Made by a program: the position numbers and the translations under genes | NCBI GenBank assembly: GCA_030267965.1 | Contig: BRYA01000381.1 | Coordinates: 1 to 64,000, forward strand | Reading direction: 5' to 3' | DNA length: 64,000 bases | From: Triparma columacea | Taxonomy: Eukaryota > Sar > Bolidophyceae > Parmales > Triparmaceae | Notes under the pieces: generated by a model | What the model was told of the DNA's origin: nothing | The model's input: only the letters and a program-made list of their open reading frames with translations | The model's database searches: none | Part shown: one piece after another, positions 1 to 10,074 of the stretch | How the letters are laid out: each line of letters opens with the position of its first letter | Numbering within the stretch: position 1 is the first letter of the stretch

Positions 1-70
1 TAACCCTAACCCTAACCCTAACCCTAACCCTAACCCTAACCCTAACCCTAACCCTAACCCTAACCCTAAC
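1..70. repeat. Telomere, (TAACCC)n C-rich strand
   Basis: Eleven perfect TAACCC units plus TAAC, starting at base 1 and stopping sharply at 70. This is the C-rich strand of a TTAGGG telomere, so base 1 is the left chromosome end. No degenerate variant repeats lie at the junction. The coding sequence of the neighbouring gene abuts the array directly. Confidence 0.98.
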
Positions 71-2087
71 AGCATTCTTTGTGGCGTTTATAGCGTACAT
101 TTCAAACCCGTGCTCATACAGCCAGGTCTTGAAGTCCTCGTATCCCAGGAAGTAATTCCGGCTCCTGATGTTGCTCACGATCCCCCCAAAGTCTGGGTGG
201 CTTAGAGGGACGCGCAGGTGCTGGTGGGTCTCGTAGAAGTCCTTGAAGAAAGGCCACACATCCATAACCAGGTGTGCCCTACGTGCGTCGAAGACAAAGC
301 CATGCTCGTCAAGCCAATCCTTGAAATCCTCAAGCCCCAGGAAAGACTTCCGGGACCGGATGGTTCTCACGATCTGCCCAACGTTGGGGTCTTTTTGAGG
401 AACACGGAGGTGCTGGTGGGTCTCATAGTAAACCTTCAGCAATGACCACCATTTCTTCATCGTCTCCTGCAATAACGCCTGGATGCCACTCCATACATTC
501 CTCGCATTACCTTGTCCTCCCTGTCCTCCAAGGGTGAGGTTGAAAGTTTGGTTTATCTTGGCGGATGGTTCGCAGTCTAGCATGACCCCGCCGTGCTTCT
601 TGATCAGAGCAATTTCCCGTTTGTCGGCCCATTCCATTGCCTCCAAACGGGGTAGGCGTGTGGTCTCCTCTTCGTGCCACGTGAACCCATCCGCGCCAAA
701 GACACGAATGGCCCAGTGAAATCCGACATCTTTTGGGTAGCAACTGGAGTCGAAGAGGTGCTTTAACTTACGTTCGTGTAAGAGTTGCTCGCAGGAATAG
801 CCTGGGCGCACGGACTGTCCGATGTAAACTGTTCCAAACAGTGGGTGAGCTGGGTCGATACCATCAAGAGTGCATATGTATATGATGGCGTAGGTGGTTT
901 CCTCGACGCAAGGCTTCGGAGACGGGAGGTCGGTGGTAGCTTCGGCAGCTGCCGTAGAGGCAGGGCGCTTGGAGCCGTGGAGCGTGCATCCCAATTTGGT
1001 CATGAAGACACAGCAGCGCTTGTTTGAGAGGGTGAACTGAGGGCAGTCGTGCAAGTCGTCTGATGTTGTACCTGACATGTTAAGGTGTGAGGAAGGTTTT
1101 AGCCCCGAGATGGGTGGAGGACGTGTAGATGATGGGAGATTGTTGGACTTTTTCTCGCTAGCGCGTAGCCCCTCGTACACGGTCAGGGTGGTGTCACCAG
1201 GTGTGAGACCGTGAATGCCTTCCGATGCAGACAAATTTCGGTTCGCGTCCCCCTCCTCATCCTGCATCGAGTGGCGTTGCGTGCGTTAGTTAGAGGATGT
1301 GTGGAGTCCTCGCTGCATTTCCCTTCCGACAACAGCACTTCGCCACACTCACCTCCTCCTCCGCATCGACTCCCCCTTCCTCAACCTCTTCAAAGCCAAC
1401 CTCAGCAGCATCTCGTGTAACCTCGTCCACGGAGTGATCCAACTCGATTGCATCCTCAACGGAAATGTCCTCCATCTGAGCAGTGGAGTCCTCGTTTGAA
1501 CTCAGCTCTCCCACCTCCTCTACTTCTTCGACGCCTTCAATTACCTGAACTTCGTTGTCCGGGTAATTCTGGGATGCGGGCTCGCGTCGCCCTTTCGCCG
1601 CGGCATCTCTCCCAGCCCTGCTCTTGCTTCCTTTCCCCTTCCCCTTCCCTCTTCCTTCCAGCCCCAGTATTTGGAGGCTACATGGTGGCATAGCCGTTTG
1701 GCCTTGGCTATCCCCTGTTTCCGCGGGATCTTCGAAAGCTACAGCGACTTTAGAACTATCAACGTCAACATCACCGTTGTTAAAATCGACAAGTTGATCA
1801 CTTGTGTCTAACGATCTCTCAGAAGAGAGAAGAAGGTCATCACTCTCGCCACTCTCTGAGCGAGAGGGAAGATTAGGGGTATGGAGCTTAGTTTCGAAAC
1901 CTGCGGGTTTCGATTTGGCTAGCAGTAATGCTTTCTTACTGCGAAATGGCATTGTTGGCGCTACTGGATAGTCACGTGGTTCCAAATTTTCAGGCTGAAA
2001 ATTTGGAAACCCCAAAAAAATCCCTTCCTCCAACGTCTCTCGAGCTTCTTTCCGGAAGGGAGCTGGAGCTTCTCGGCTCTCATTCAT
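2..2087 (-). CDS. GIY-YIG nuclease-like protein with helicase-associated-type repeats, truncated by the telomere
   Basis: Two exons on the minus strand: 2087-1353 and 1261 to the chromosome end. The 91-nt intron (GTGAGT donor, tandem CTAACTAAC branch site, GATGCAG acceptor) keeps the frame in phase 0. ATG 2087 is the longest start; ATG 1952 is also likely. Residues 1-245 are acidic, low-complexity and probably disordered. Exon 2 carries a GIY-YIG-like core (YAIIYICTLDG, about 12 residues, then VYIGQS) followed by the helix EIALIKKHGGVMLD. Two repeats of about 68 aa follow. Each has the pattern W..L...YETHQHLRVP, G.IV..IRSR, F..WL.EHGF, resembling the helicase-associated (HA) domain. The frame then enters the telomere as 23 alternating Val-Arg codons (GTT AGG) and leaves the window with no stop. 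The intact parent probably had further repeats. Nuclease activity is inferred from the motif only. Confidence 0.75.
1980..2008. repeat. Perfect 14-bp inverted repeat
   Basis: TTCCAAATTTTCAG, a single G, then CTGAAAATTTGGAA. The arms are fully complementary with a 1-nt centre. It lies about 28 bp upstream of the alternative start ATG 1952 of the GIY-YIG gene, and inside its coding sequence if ATG 2087 is used. It could be a dimeric transcription-factor site or the remnant of a small inverted-repeat element. Confidence 0.6.
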
Positions 2088-2227
2088 CCTCCCGATACCC
2101 AGCTATTTCCTTCATAATCGACCGGACCAAAGGACAAACACGACCACCATACGTGCGCCGCGCTCGTCAACTATCAAATTCCCCAACAGCAAAAATAAGG
2201 CAGCATGTGCCGGCCCTCGACAAACCT

Positions 2228-2371
2228 CTAACCCTTTGTTAAGCTGGGAGGAGGGAGGGATTCTAACACGTCCGAATAAACATCAGGGTGCTTCTTTTGT
2301 ATCACATTTAATATATTCTGTGCGTGAGCAAGGGAAGTCCTCAGACTCTCTATGAGCTGATGCTGGTCCAT
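2228..2371 (-). CDS. Short ORF (47 aa), possible upstream exon of the telomeric gene
   Basis: ATG at 2371 to TAG at 2228. The peptide begins MDQHQLIESLRTSLAHAQ and is predicted helical with ordinary codon use. A poor donor-like sequence (AAAG|GTTAGA) near its end could splice it to the GIY-YIG gene downstream on the same strand, but I could not fix the acceptor. It may equally be a chance ORF. No family was recognised. Confidence 0.25.
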   Translation of the reverse strand: MDQHQLIESLRTSLAHAQNILNVIQKKHPDVYSDVLESLPPPSLTKG

Positions 2372-2959
2372 GGGAGGGAAGGCGGTTGGAACTGGGATGG
2401 AGAAACAGACTATAAGGAATCGGTGAGATGGACGTAGGAGACGAGTTGGCGTGAGAGAGTATTCAGCTATCCGAGAGCGCGGTAGAACGCGTCTATGTAT
2501 TTCGCAGTCTAACAGTTGTTATGGGGTTTCCCAATCTGCACTCGAAAAAATCGACAAAATTCATAAGCTGACTACTGAACGTGAAATTTATAATTTATAT
2601 TAATTGATCACTAAATGTATCTCAAATTTTATCAATCTAATGTTTGATTTGCATCTCAAAAATTGGATAATATATTTTGTTAAATTAGCCCTCATGATTT
2701 AATATTAACTTATTTTTGTATTTAATCACTAATAGCAATATATATGAAATTTTGAAACTTTAGTAAAAAAATAAAACTCAACTAGTTTTACAACTTTCGA
2801 AATAATAATTTAGTTTTCTTTTTAAGCATTGATAATATTAATGAAACAATTTAAATTTCATTTGATAATAATTAAACGATTCAAAGCAAATTGAATATGT
2901 GTCCAAAATTTGTGCCTGAACTTTGATTGCCTTACTCCTCTACTACCTTCCGTCCTTTT
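2372..2959. other. AT-rich gene-free spacer between subtelomere and core genes
   Basis: No coding sequence is supported here. From about 2550 to 2930 the base composition drops abruptly to strongly AT-rich, unlike the GC-balanced DNA on both sides, with runs such as ATTTATAATTTATATTAATTG. It must hold the promoter and 5' UTR of the sphingosine kinase gene. No TATA element can be singled out in such AT-rich sequence. Confidence 0.6.
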
Positions 2960-4502
2960 ATGATGACCACTGAGCCACTACTTTCTGATGGCATCAAAAT
3001 GTCGCATGGTGACATCTGGCGTCCTGAATTCAGCACAATTACCTTTGACACTGACGGTTCTGAGGTGACCCTCGGATACTCTGATGATGGAGGAGAGCAG
3101 AAACTTGTTGTAAGCGGTGATAAAGTCGTGAGTGAGGTTTATATTAGCGATGTGATTGGAGCGGAGCTGAAGGAGGGGATGGAGATCACCATTTATAATT
3201 ACCCCAAGGTGGAGCCTCGTTGTGGGCGGTCCGATCCAACTTCTGCCGTCCCTCGTCCGCGTAGGGCTGCCCATGTTAGGCTCATGGCGCGGTCTGACAA
3301 TCCGTTCCTCCCACTCCTCGTGGACTGCATCCGCACTCTTGCCACTGGCACTGCTGCCACTCGGAAGTTTCTCGTCGTTGTGAACCCCTGCTCTGGAAAA
3401 AGGAAGGCGCTCATGCAGTGTGATCAAGAGGTTCGTCCTTTGTTTGCCCAGTCGAACATTGACTTTGATCTTCTAGTAACTACTCATGCCGGTCATGCCA
3501 CAGAGAGGATGAAGGAGGACGGAGGCGACCTTTCAGAGTACGACGGAGTGATTGCCGTGGGCGGTGACGGACTTTTGTATGAGATGATGCAGGGCGTGCA
3601 AGCCCGCGGGGATTGCAACGACTTGCTTCGCCGGATGACGTTTGGGATAATCCCTGCGGGCTCAGGTAACGGTCTTGCTGCCTCCATCGTCCACTCTGCA
3701 GGGGAGGTTGATTCCATCCTTGCCAACACTTTTGTGATATGTAAGAATGGGAGCAAGCCTTCTGATCTTTCTCTCTACGAGACTGCGGCCGGCAACAAGT
3801 ACTTGTCTTTTTTGTCGTGCTCCTGGGGAATTGTTGCAGACGTTGACTTGGAGTCTGAGGTCTTGCGGGTCCTCGGTCCACTTCGCTTCGACGTATATGC
3901 GGTCTGGCGCATGTTGTCACTCAAGGTGAGATGATTCAAGGGGCGAAATGAGCCCCGAAAAGCGTACGAGTACAACTTGCCTTATTGCTAATCTCCTACA
4001 ACTTGCCTTATTGCTTGCTAACCTCCTTGGGGCGTCGCTTCGTTCCTCACCCACTAATCTCACCCACTAATCGCAGCGTTACTCTGGGACATTCTCCTAC
4101 CACCCCGCCGAATTAGATTCCGCTCCTCAGCCCCCCCTCTTGGATATGCCTGTCCCCTCTGACTGGCTGTCTATAAGCGGCGAGTTCCTCTGTTTCTGGA
4201 CCACGCAAACAACCCATGCTGCCCAGAAAATGTACACCTCCCCGGGATCTAGCATGAACGACGGACTCTTTCACATCATGATATTGACCGCCGAGTGTTC
4301 CCGGCTGCAGCTGCTCCAGTCTTTCCTCGCCTTCGAGAACGGTGGCCATGTTAAGCACAAGCACGTCAAGATTATTAAGTGCAAGGCTTACAGGTTGGAG
4401 CCCGAGAGTGACAACTCTCACGTCGACCTCGACGGGGAGGAAATCGAGTACGGGGCCTTCCAGGCATCTGTGCAACAGAGCGCGATGAAGTTGTACTACT
4501 AA
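2960..4502 (+). CDS. Sphingosine kinase (DAG-kinase catalytic fold)
   Basis: Exons 2960-3925 and 4077-4502 (463 aa). The 151-nt intron has a GTGAGA donor and TCGCAG acceptor, joins in phase 0, and contains an internal direct repeat of CAACTTGCCTTATTGC. The open frame extends further upstream without an ATG, so the ATG-ATG at 2960 was chosen. The kinase phosphorylates sphingoid bases to their 1-phosphates. Visible motifs: VVNPCSGKRKA (phosphate-binding loop, about residues 140-150), VGGDGLLYEM (catalytic GDGL, about 201-210), PAGSGNGLA (about 232-240), a SCSWGIVADVD block, and MNDGLFHIMIL near the C-terminus. These correspond to conserved blocks C1-C5 of sphingosine kinases. The N-terminal ~100 residues look PH-like. 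A ceramide kinase or other DAGK-family lipid kinase is possible but fits less well. The gene converges on the protease gene with a gap of about 50 bp. Confidence 0.88.
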
Positions 4503-4554
4503 TAATTCCAACGGCCGGAAATAAATACAACAAGTCAGTGACGAAAGAAACCCA

Positions 4555-7500
4555 CTACTTCTTACTCTCCTTTTCCCTGTTCTCCCTATAAGCATCAATC
4601 CCGTCAACTCCGATTTCCTTTGCCCCCCCCCCTCCCCCCCCTCCCTTGCTCCTCACCCTAACTTCCACGGTCCCTCCCTCACTTATGGCGTCCTCCCACC
4701 ACTTAAGCACGTCGGCCCTCCCCATGCTCTCCATCTCCCTCCCCTCCCTCTGGGTCCGGTCGAAGACGAGCTTCCCGCTAGAGATTTCCGCCCAGTTTCT
4801 GTTCACCTCGTAAATGAGCCTCTTGTCTGGCTCTAGCTTTTTCGTGAGGACGCCCTTTGCGTACTCCTTGACGTCATCATCAGTCAAGCCCTCAAGTTCC
4901 TTCCTCCCGAAGTTCCCAATAAACTCGTTAACCGCCTTGCTCAGCTCCTCGCTCCCCTTCGTCCCGCTCTGGACGACGAACACCAGGCCCCTAGTTTCTC
5001 CGTTGGCCCTAACCCCGCTGCTGACGATGTAGCCCAGCTGCTGCTGGGTTCGGAGGTCGTCGTAGAACGGCTCGTTCGCTATCGCCGCCACGACCTCTGC
5101 AGCCGCGCGCCCCCTCTCGCTAGTGTCCCTGGACTGCACAATGACCTCGACAGCGTCGTTGGAGTTGTTGGGGTTCGGGGTCTTCAACCCTACCTTGATC
5201 CCCTCCTTGGGAAACACCAGGGGGTAGTACTCCTCGGGTACGTCGCCCACGGCAAAGTCCAAGGTCCCCCCCACGAGCTCCACCAGATCCTCCGCCTCCT
5301 TCTGAAGGACGTTCCCCTGAACGAGGGCCTTCATCCTCCCCTCCTTCCATATCGTCTTGCTGTAATCCTCGAGGTCCTTGAGCGTCACCTTCTCCAGCTC
5401 CTTCCTGATGCCCGCGTTGAGCCTCTTGAACCTCCTAGGTTCTCCCACCGCCGTCGCGTAGTAGCTAGCGAGGCCGTAGGGTTGTTTGTTGTCAAAGGCC
5501 TTGGCGGCCCTGACGACCTGGTCCTTGAAGCCCTCGAACGCCTTCTCCGAGGGCAGGAAGGAGCAGCTCTTCAAGCACTCACAGACGGTCTTGGCGAGGA
5601 CTGGGACCTTCTCGTTGTAGCCTCCCACGGTGAGCCGGACGCCCCGGGGGAGGACGGCGAGGTCGTAGCTCAGCCCGGCGAGCCTGGCGGGGTAGCAGTA
5701 CTCGTTGAGGTACTCGGAGACGGCCAGCTCGTAAAGAGACGCGACGGCGGCGTTCTTGTCCGGGTTGTCACCCCCGTACGCGTTGTTCGTGAGGAGGCTG
5801 AAGATACCGATGGCTTTGGGTTTCCCGAACCTGTGAGAGGGTATGGCGGCGGTTTGGTTTGTAAGCGGATTTTGTTTGTTGCCGTCATTTTTGCTCTCCC
5901 TTCTATTCCAGTCCTTCCTTCTCTCCCCCCCCTTCTCTCACCTGTCGTCTCCCTTGAACCAGACCTCGTACTTCTCGTCGTCCCTAACCTTCATCGGCGG
6001 CCTCGGCGCCTTCGTCCTGTCCTTCTCCTGCCCTTTCTGCTGGTTCTTCAACCTCATCCCCTCCCTGGTTGGTATGAAGATGTTCTTTTCAGGGAATGTC
6101 ATCTCACCCATTCCAAGAGGTTTAATGTCCCCGAGTTTCTCAACCGCGTATTTGGTCCCGTATACCCTCTCCTTCTCCTTAGCTTCCCTCTCGAATTCTT
6201 TGCTGATAACCGTGACTAGACAGTTGTCCATATTGATCCTCCCCATTACCCCCTCAACGCTCCTCCTTACCATCTCTCTGTTCCCATCGTCCATAACCTC
6301 CCTAATCTCACCCCCCGCTCCGTCCGTTGCCAGTCTAAGCCCCCCCGCGATCGCTAGCGTCTTATCGAACTTATACTTCTCCATATTCTGGCTAATAGTA
6401 CTCGCGAAGCTCATGGGGTCACTAACTTCAAACAGCGACCAGCCGAGTTCCGACATCGTTAAAGCCTCGTCCAGAATGTAGGCGGGCCAGGGTTGGGACT
6501 TTAGGAGCGAGATGTAACCCATGACGACACCGATTACGCTCCGGTATTGCTTTAAACCTTCCTCAGTTAAGTCAACAACAACCTCGAAAGTCTCAAAGTC
6601 CTCCAGCTCCGCGTTAGTGCTGCGTCAGTCAGGTCGTCCAGGGGGGGAGGGAGAGGGCGGGCGGAGGAGCTTAGTTTACGAGGTTTTTTTCTCGTGTTTC
6701 TTCTTTTTCATTCTCCCTCTCCCCCCCCCCCTTCCCTTCTTACCTTGCCCCAACACCGTTAGCCCATCCCAATCCCTTCAAATAGCTCAGCACGCTCCCC
6801 CCCCCCTCATGTCCCACAAGTGCCCCCAAATACTCCACCGGTCTATACCTCCTAATACCATCCCTCTCTTCCCCACTGGAATATACTATAGGGAAGACTA
6901 GGGTTATCTGACGAAGGTCTTGTACAGGTACTGTCTTTACAACGTATCCAAAACCCGGGATTTCAGACTTACCCTTATCCCCCGAGAATGGCACCACCCT
7001 CTCCGGTAGAGTTGAAATTTCCCCCTTACTAGGTTCTCTAATATAAGTACCTTTAAAATCCTTGATAATCCTCTCTACCTCTTTCTCCATTTCGTCCACC
7101 CCCCTTGGTGATATAACAACTACGTTCCCCCCAGCCTTCCTATAATAACCATCGAAGAAACCCCCCAAATCATCCTTAAGTTCCATCCTCCCCTTCTCAT
7201 CCCCACCGTTAGGTAGTAGCGTTGTTTTATCCCCCGTCCAGAATCTGCTGTAAGGGTGCTCTTTTGCAGCCCTGCGTTTCTCGAGCTCGTAGATTCTGAA
7301 TACGTCTGATTGTAGGTTTTTCGAGTGTTCCGAGTCGACCGCGTTTACTTCCCTAGATACCGAACCTAGTGAGAATTTAGGTGTGGAGAAGAAATCAAGG
7401 AACCTATCAAGTCCTTCATACGAATCCCCTCCCCCAGGGAAGAGTTTATTATCGTCGAGCTGCTGGTTGAAGTAGTAAGTAGTGCTCTCGCTTTCTGTGA

Positions 7501-7921
7501 ATGCGTTGCTGCTACCACCTCTTTTTGCTAGGAATTTGTTGAACCCGTCCTCCTCTGGGTACTTATCCGTACCCATGAACAACATGTGCTCGCAGAAATG
7601 AGCCAAACCATCTCTCCCCTCAGGAGCTGCCGTTGAACCTACCGGCACGGTTACGGCGGTGGAGAGAGCGGTGGTTAGGGCAGTGTTTGAGGTGCTTATT
7701 AGGAGGACGTCGAGGTTGCTAGGGGATAGGGAGAGGTAGCGGATGCTGCACTTTGAGAGGGAGGGTGGTACTTGGGTGATTGGGATGGTGAGTTTTGTGA
7801 ATGGTGGGGTTGTAGGTGTGGTGATTGGAGGAGGTATGGCTGTAGCAGTGGCTGTAGCAGCGTGTGCTTCTCTTGGTAGGATGAATGGTGTTATTGATGA
7901 TGTTATTGTTGATAATATCAT
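4555..7921 (-). CDS. Insulysin-type M16 zinc metalloprotease
   Basis: Three exons: 7921-6744, 6619-5942 and 5830-4555 (1043 aa). Introns of 124 and 111 nt join in phase 2 with canonical borders. The inverted zinc motif HFCEH lies at residues 108-112. The third ligand region EVNAVDSEH is near 191-199, as in insulin-degrading enzyme. Other family hallmarks are GSSNAFTESESTTYYF, VDLTEEGL across the first splice junction, and LAGLSYDL in exon 3. The length matches the roughly 1,000-aa insulysin/pitrilysin two-half barrel, and all four M16 modules appear present. The N-terminus starts with a hydrophobic, Ser/Thr-rich stretch ending ...REAHA|A, which could be a signal or targeting peptide. The frame stays open upstream through low-complexity Pro/Thr codons without an ATG, so a further 5' exon is possible. 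The predicted role is degradation of small peptides. Confidence 0.95.
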
Positions 7922-8127
7922 AAATCGACGTGTTGTTGATAGTGGGGGTGGTGGTTGGGGTGTTGATGTTGGTGCTGTTGTTGGTCCTGCTGGTCCTGCT
8001 GTTGGTCCTGCTGTTGGTAGTGATAGTGGTGTGGAAGTGGTGTTAGTAGTGATAACTCCAAATGATGATTTATGACAATGATGATAACACCAATGATGAT
8101 GATATGAACGATAATGATATGAACCGC

Positions 8128-8316
8128 TTTGCTTTGCTTCGCTTTGCTTTGCTTCGCTTCGCTTTGCTTTGCTTCGCTTCGCTTTGCCTTGCTTCGCTTC
8201 GCTTCGCTTCGCTTTGCTTTGCCTTGCTTCGCTTTGCTTTGCTTCGCTTTGCCTTGCTTTGCTTTGCTTCGCTTTGCCTTGCTTCGCTTCGCTTCGCTTG
8301 CTTCACTTCACTTCGC
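8128..8316. repeat. Pentanucleotide microsatellite (GCTTY)n
   Basis: About 38 units of GCTTT/GCTTC interspersed with GCCTT variants. Because the unit is 5 nt with no stop in several frames, it creates long spurious ORFs on both strands (Lys/Ser/Glu/Ala-rich on minus, Phe/Ala/Leu/Cys-rich on plus). It lies upstream of the M16 protease gene. The flanking 7922-8127 segment is also simple sequence (GTT/GGT/CCT and GAT triplets). Confidence 0.9.
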
Positions 8317-8776
8317 TTCACTTCGCTTTGTTTCAATATGAACGACGATGATGTCTAAAATTGGTGAAAATTGTCACGAAATAGCTCACCAAATTGGTCA
8401 TCCAAGTTGGATGAGTCGATAGATTTGCAAGCATGTGTGCTCAATATCCTCATTCTCATTGATTTTAATACCCTCATATCATTATATACAAATGGTGTCA
8501 CATTATACAACACACAAAGCAGTATTAACAACGAATAAGTGAGCTTTGATTGAGATATCATATTCACTAATTTGCTAGACACAATCCAGACTCCCTCCTC
8601 CCACCAGCAAACAATTGAAAAACTTATTTCGTTACTAAAAAAACGTAAAATATTTTGGTGCATTGAATTGCCATGTCCATTGAGAGCCGCCATGTCGTTT
8701 TTGAGGTTCAGGTTTTTTCATCTTTCATTTTGTTAGTCTCAGTTTCCTCACAGTGGTGCCAAGGTCATGGTTTTAT
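8317..8776. other. Gene-free interval 3' of the zinc-finger gene
   Basis: No supported gene. The right part (about 8658-8776) is homologous to the sequence after the stop of the second zinc-finger gene (about 9957-10074) and belongs to the tandem duplication. In the frame of the upstream gene this part still resembles a decayed extra zinc finger beyond the stop codon. Confidence 0.5.
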
Positions 8777-9745
8777 TCATTTGTGATTATTAGCGCGATG
8801 CGTCTTGATAGAGCCTTTATGCTTCGTTTTGTAGTCGCAGTCCTTACAGTAGTGCCAGGTCACGTTTTCATTGTGGATCAATGCGCGATGTATCTTGAGA
8901 GAGCCTTTTTGCTTCGCTTTGTAGTCGCAGTCCTTACACTTGTGCCAAGTCACGTTTTCATTGTGGATACTTGCGCGATGCTGCTTGAGATTGCTTTTTA
9001 GCTTCGCTTTGAAGTCACAGTCCTTACAGTATTGCCAGGTCACGTTTTTGTTGTGGATATTTGCGCGATGCCTCTTGAGATGGCGTTTTTGCTTCGTTTT
9101 GTAGTCGCAGTCTGAACACTTGTGCCAGGTCACGTTTTCGTTGTGGATATCTGCGCGATGCTGCTTGAGACTATGTTTGTGCTTCGTTTTGTAGTCGCAG
9201 TCCTTACAGAGGTGCCAGGTCGCACTATTACCATCACCATTCCAAGAGTCAACGTTCTCATCATTATCATCGCCGTCGTCATCGTAGTATTTCATCGTCA
9301 TTCCTCTCTTTCGCTTCTTGCTCCTGCTGTTGGTCTTCCCTTCAGCAACAACCTCCACATTCTCATCTTCATCACATGGTTGGCAAAATAGCAGATCGCT
9401 ACCCATTCCTTCGACACCACCCGCTGTCGATGTACTCTTGTTCCCTCCTTTATACTCAGCAAGGATGGCAGCAACAACCTCCACATTCTCATCCTCATCA
9501 CATGGTTGGCAAACAAGTAAATCATGGCGTACCACGTCATCCTCTTCAACAATATCCTCTCTACTCATTCCTTCGACACCACCCGCTGTCGATGTACTCT
9601 TGTTCCCTCCTTGAAACTCAGCAAGGATACCAGGGTCCGAAGATGGAAATTCTTCAGCCTTGAATTCATCTATTGAGGAGGTATTAGGGGCAAATTTGTC
9701 GATATGCGCCCTAAGATCACCAGATAGCAACGGCACATACGACAT
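8777..9745 (-). CDS. C2H2 zinc-finger protein, five fingers (tandem paralogue 1)
   Basis: A single-exon ORF of 322 aa from ATG 9745. The N-terminal region (MSYVPLLSGDLRAHIDKFAP...) is followed by an acidic, disordered part. A block ending CQPCDEDENVEVVA occurs twice there, so this copy has an internal duplication. A basic KKRKRG nuclear-localisation-like cluster and an Asp-rich stretch come next. Five C-terminal fingers of form C-x2-C-x12-H-x4-H follow, joined by the uniform linker NENVTWH. The fingers are near-identical apart from a few contact positions, which implies recent array expansion or gene conversion. It is probably a nuclear DNA- or RNA-binding protein with unknown targets. A close paralogue lies immediately upstream at 10075-10851. 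Confidence 0.85.
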   Translation of the reverse strand: MSYVPLLSGDLRAHIDKFAPNTSSIDEFKAEEFPSSDPGILAEFQGGNKSTSTAGGVEGMSREDIVEEDDVVRHDLLVCQPCDEDENVEVVAAILAEYKGGNKSTSTAGGVEGMGSDLLFCQPCDEDENVEVVAEGKTNSRSKKRKRGMTMKYYDDDGDDNDENVDSWNGDGNSATWHLCKDCDYKTKHKHSLKQHRADIHNENVTWHKCSDCDYKTKQKRHLKRHRANIHNKNVTWQYCKDCDFKAKLKSNLKQHRASIHNENVTWHKCKDCDYKAKQKGSLKIHRALIHNENVTWHYCKDCDYKTKHKGSIKTHRANNHK

Positions 9746-10074
9746 GAACGCTTGTATTTATCGGATTTGGCCAGTAAATAGATTGCAAGGGTCCCTTTCA
9801 CTCCCTCAAAATTCGAACCAATCCGACCATAAAAAAATCAGAGATTGGAAAACTTATTTGGACAAGAGGGAGCGAAAGGGCGACGACATAGGGGAGGGGG
9901 ATGATTCGTGCATTAATCTGAAGATATTTGGATTTACAAGGTAAACAAAATGTATTTAGTGCATTGAGTTGCCATGTCCATTGAGGCACCATGTCGTTTT
10001 TGAGGTTCGGCTTTTTCTTCTTTCGCTTTGTTAGTCTCAGTTTCCTCACAGTGGTGCCAAGGTCATGGTTTGTT
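9746..10074. other. Intergenic region between the zinc-finger paralogues
   Basis: It holds the upstream region of paralogue 1 (with CCTCAAAATTCGAACC near 9806, also found upstream of paralogue 2 near 10907) and the 3' flank of paralogue 2 (from about 9957). The 3' flank matches 8658 onward. Nothing else is evident. Confidence 0.6.

Noticed and set aside
483..743. Plus- and minus-strand ORFs over the GIY-YIG region
   Set aside because: They are out-of-frame shadows of the continuous minus-strand frame that carries the recognisable motifs.
8128..8316. CRISPR-like or structured repeat array
   Set aside because: It is a simple 5-bp microsatellite without spacers, in a eukaryotic genome.
8070..8358. 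Long ORFs on both strands rich in KQSEAKRS or ALLRFASL repeats
   Set aside because: These are direct products of the GCTTY pentanucleotide microsatellite, which is stop-free in several frames.
8355..8693. 112-codon minus-strand ORF with a hydrophobic stretch
   Set aside because: It overlaps the duplicated 3' flank of the zinc-finger genes, is not preserved in the second copy, and its sequence resembles no family.
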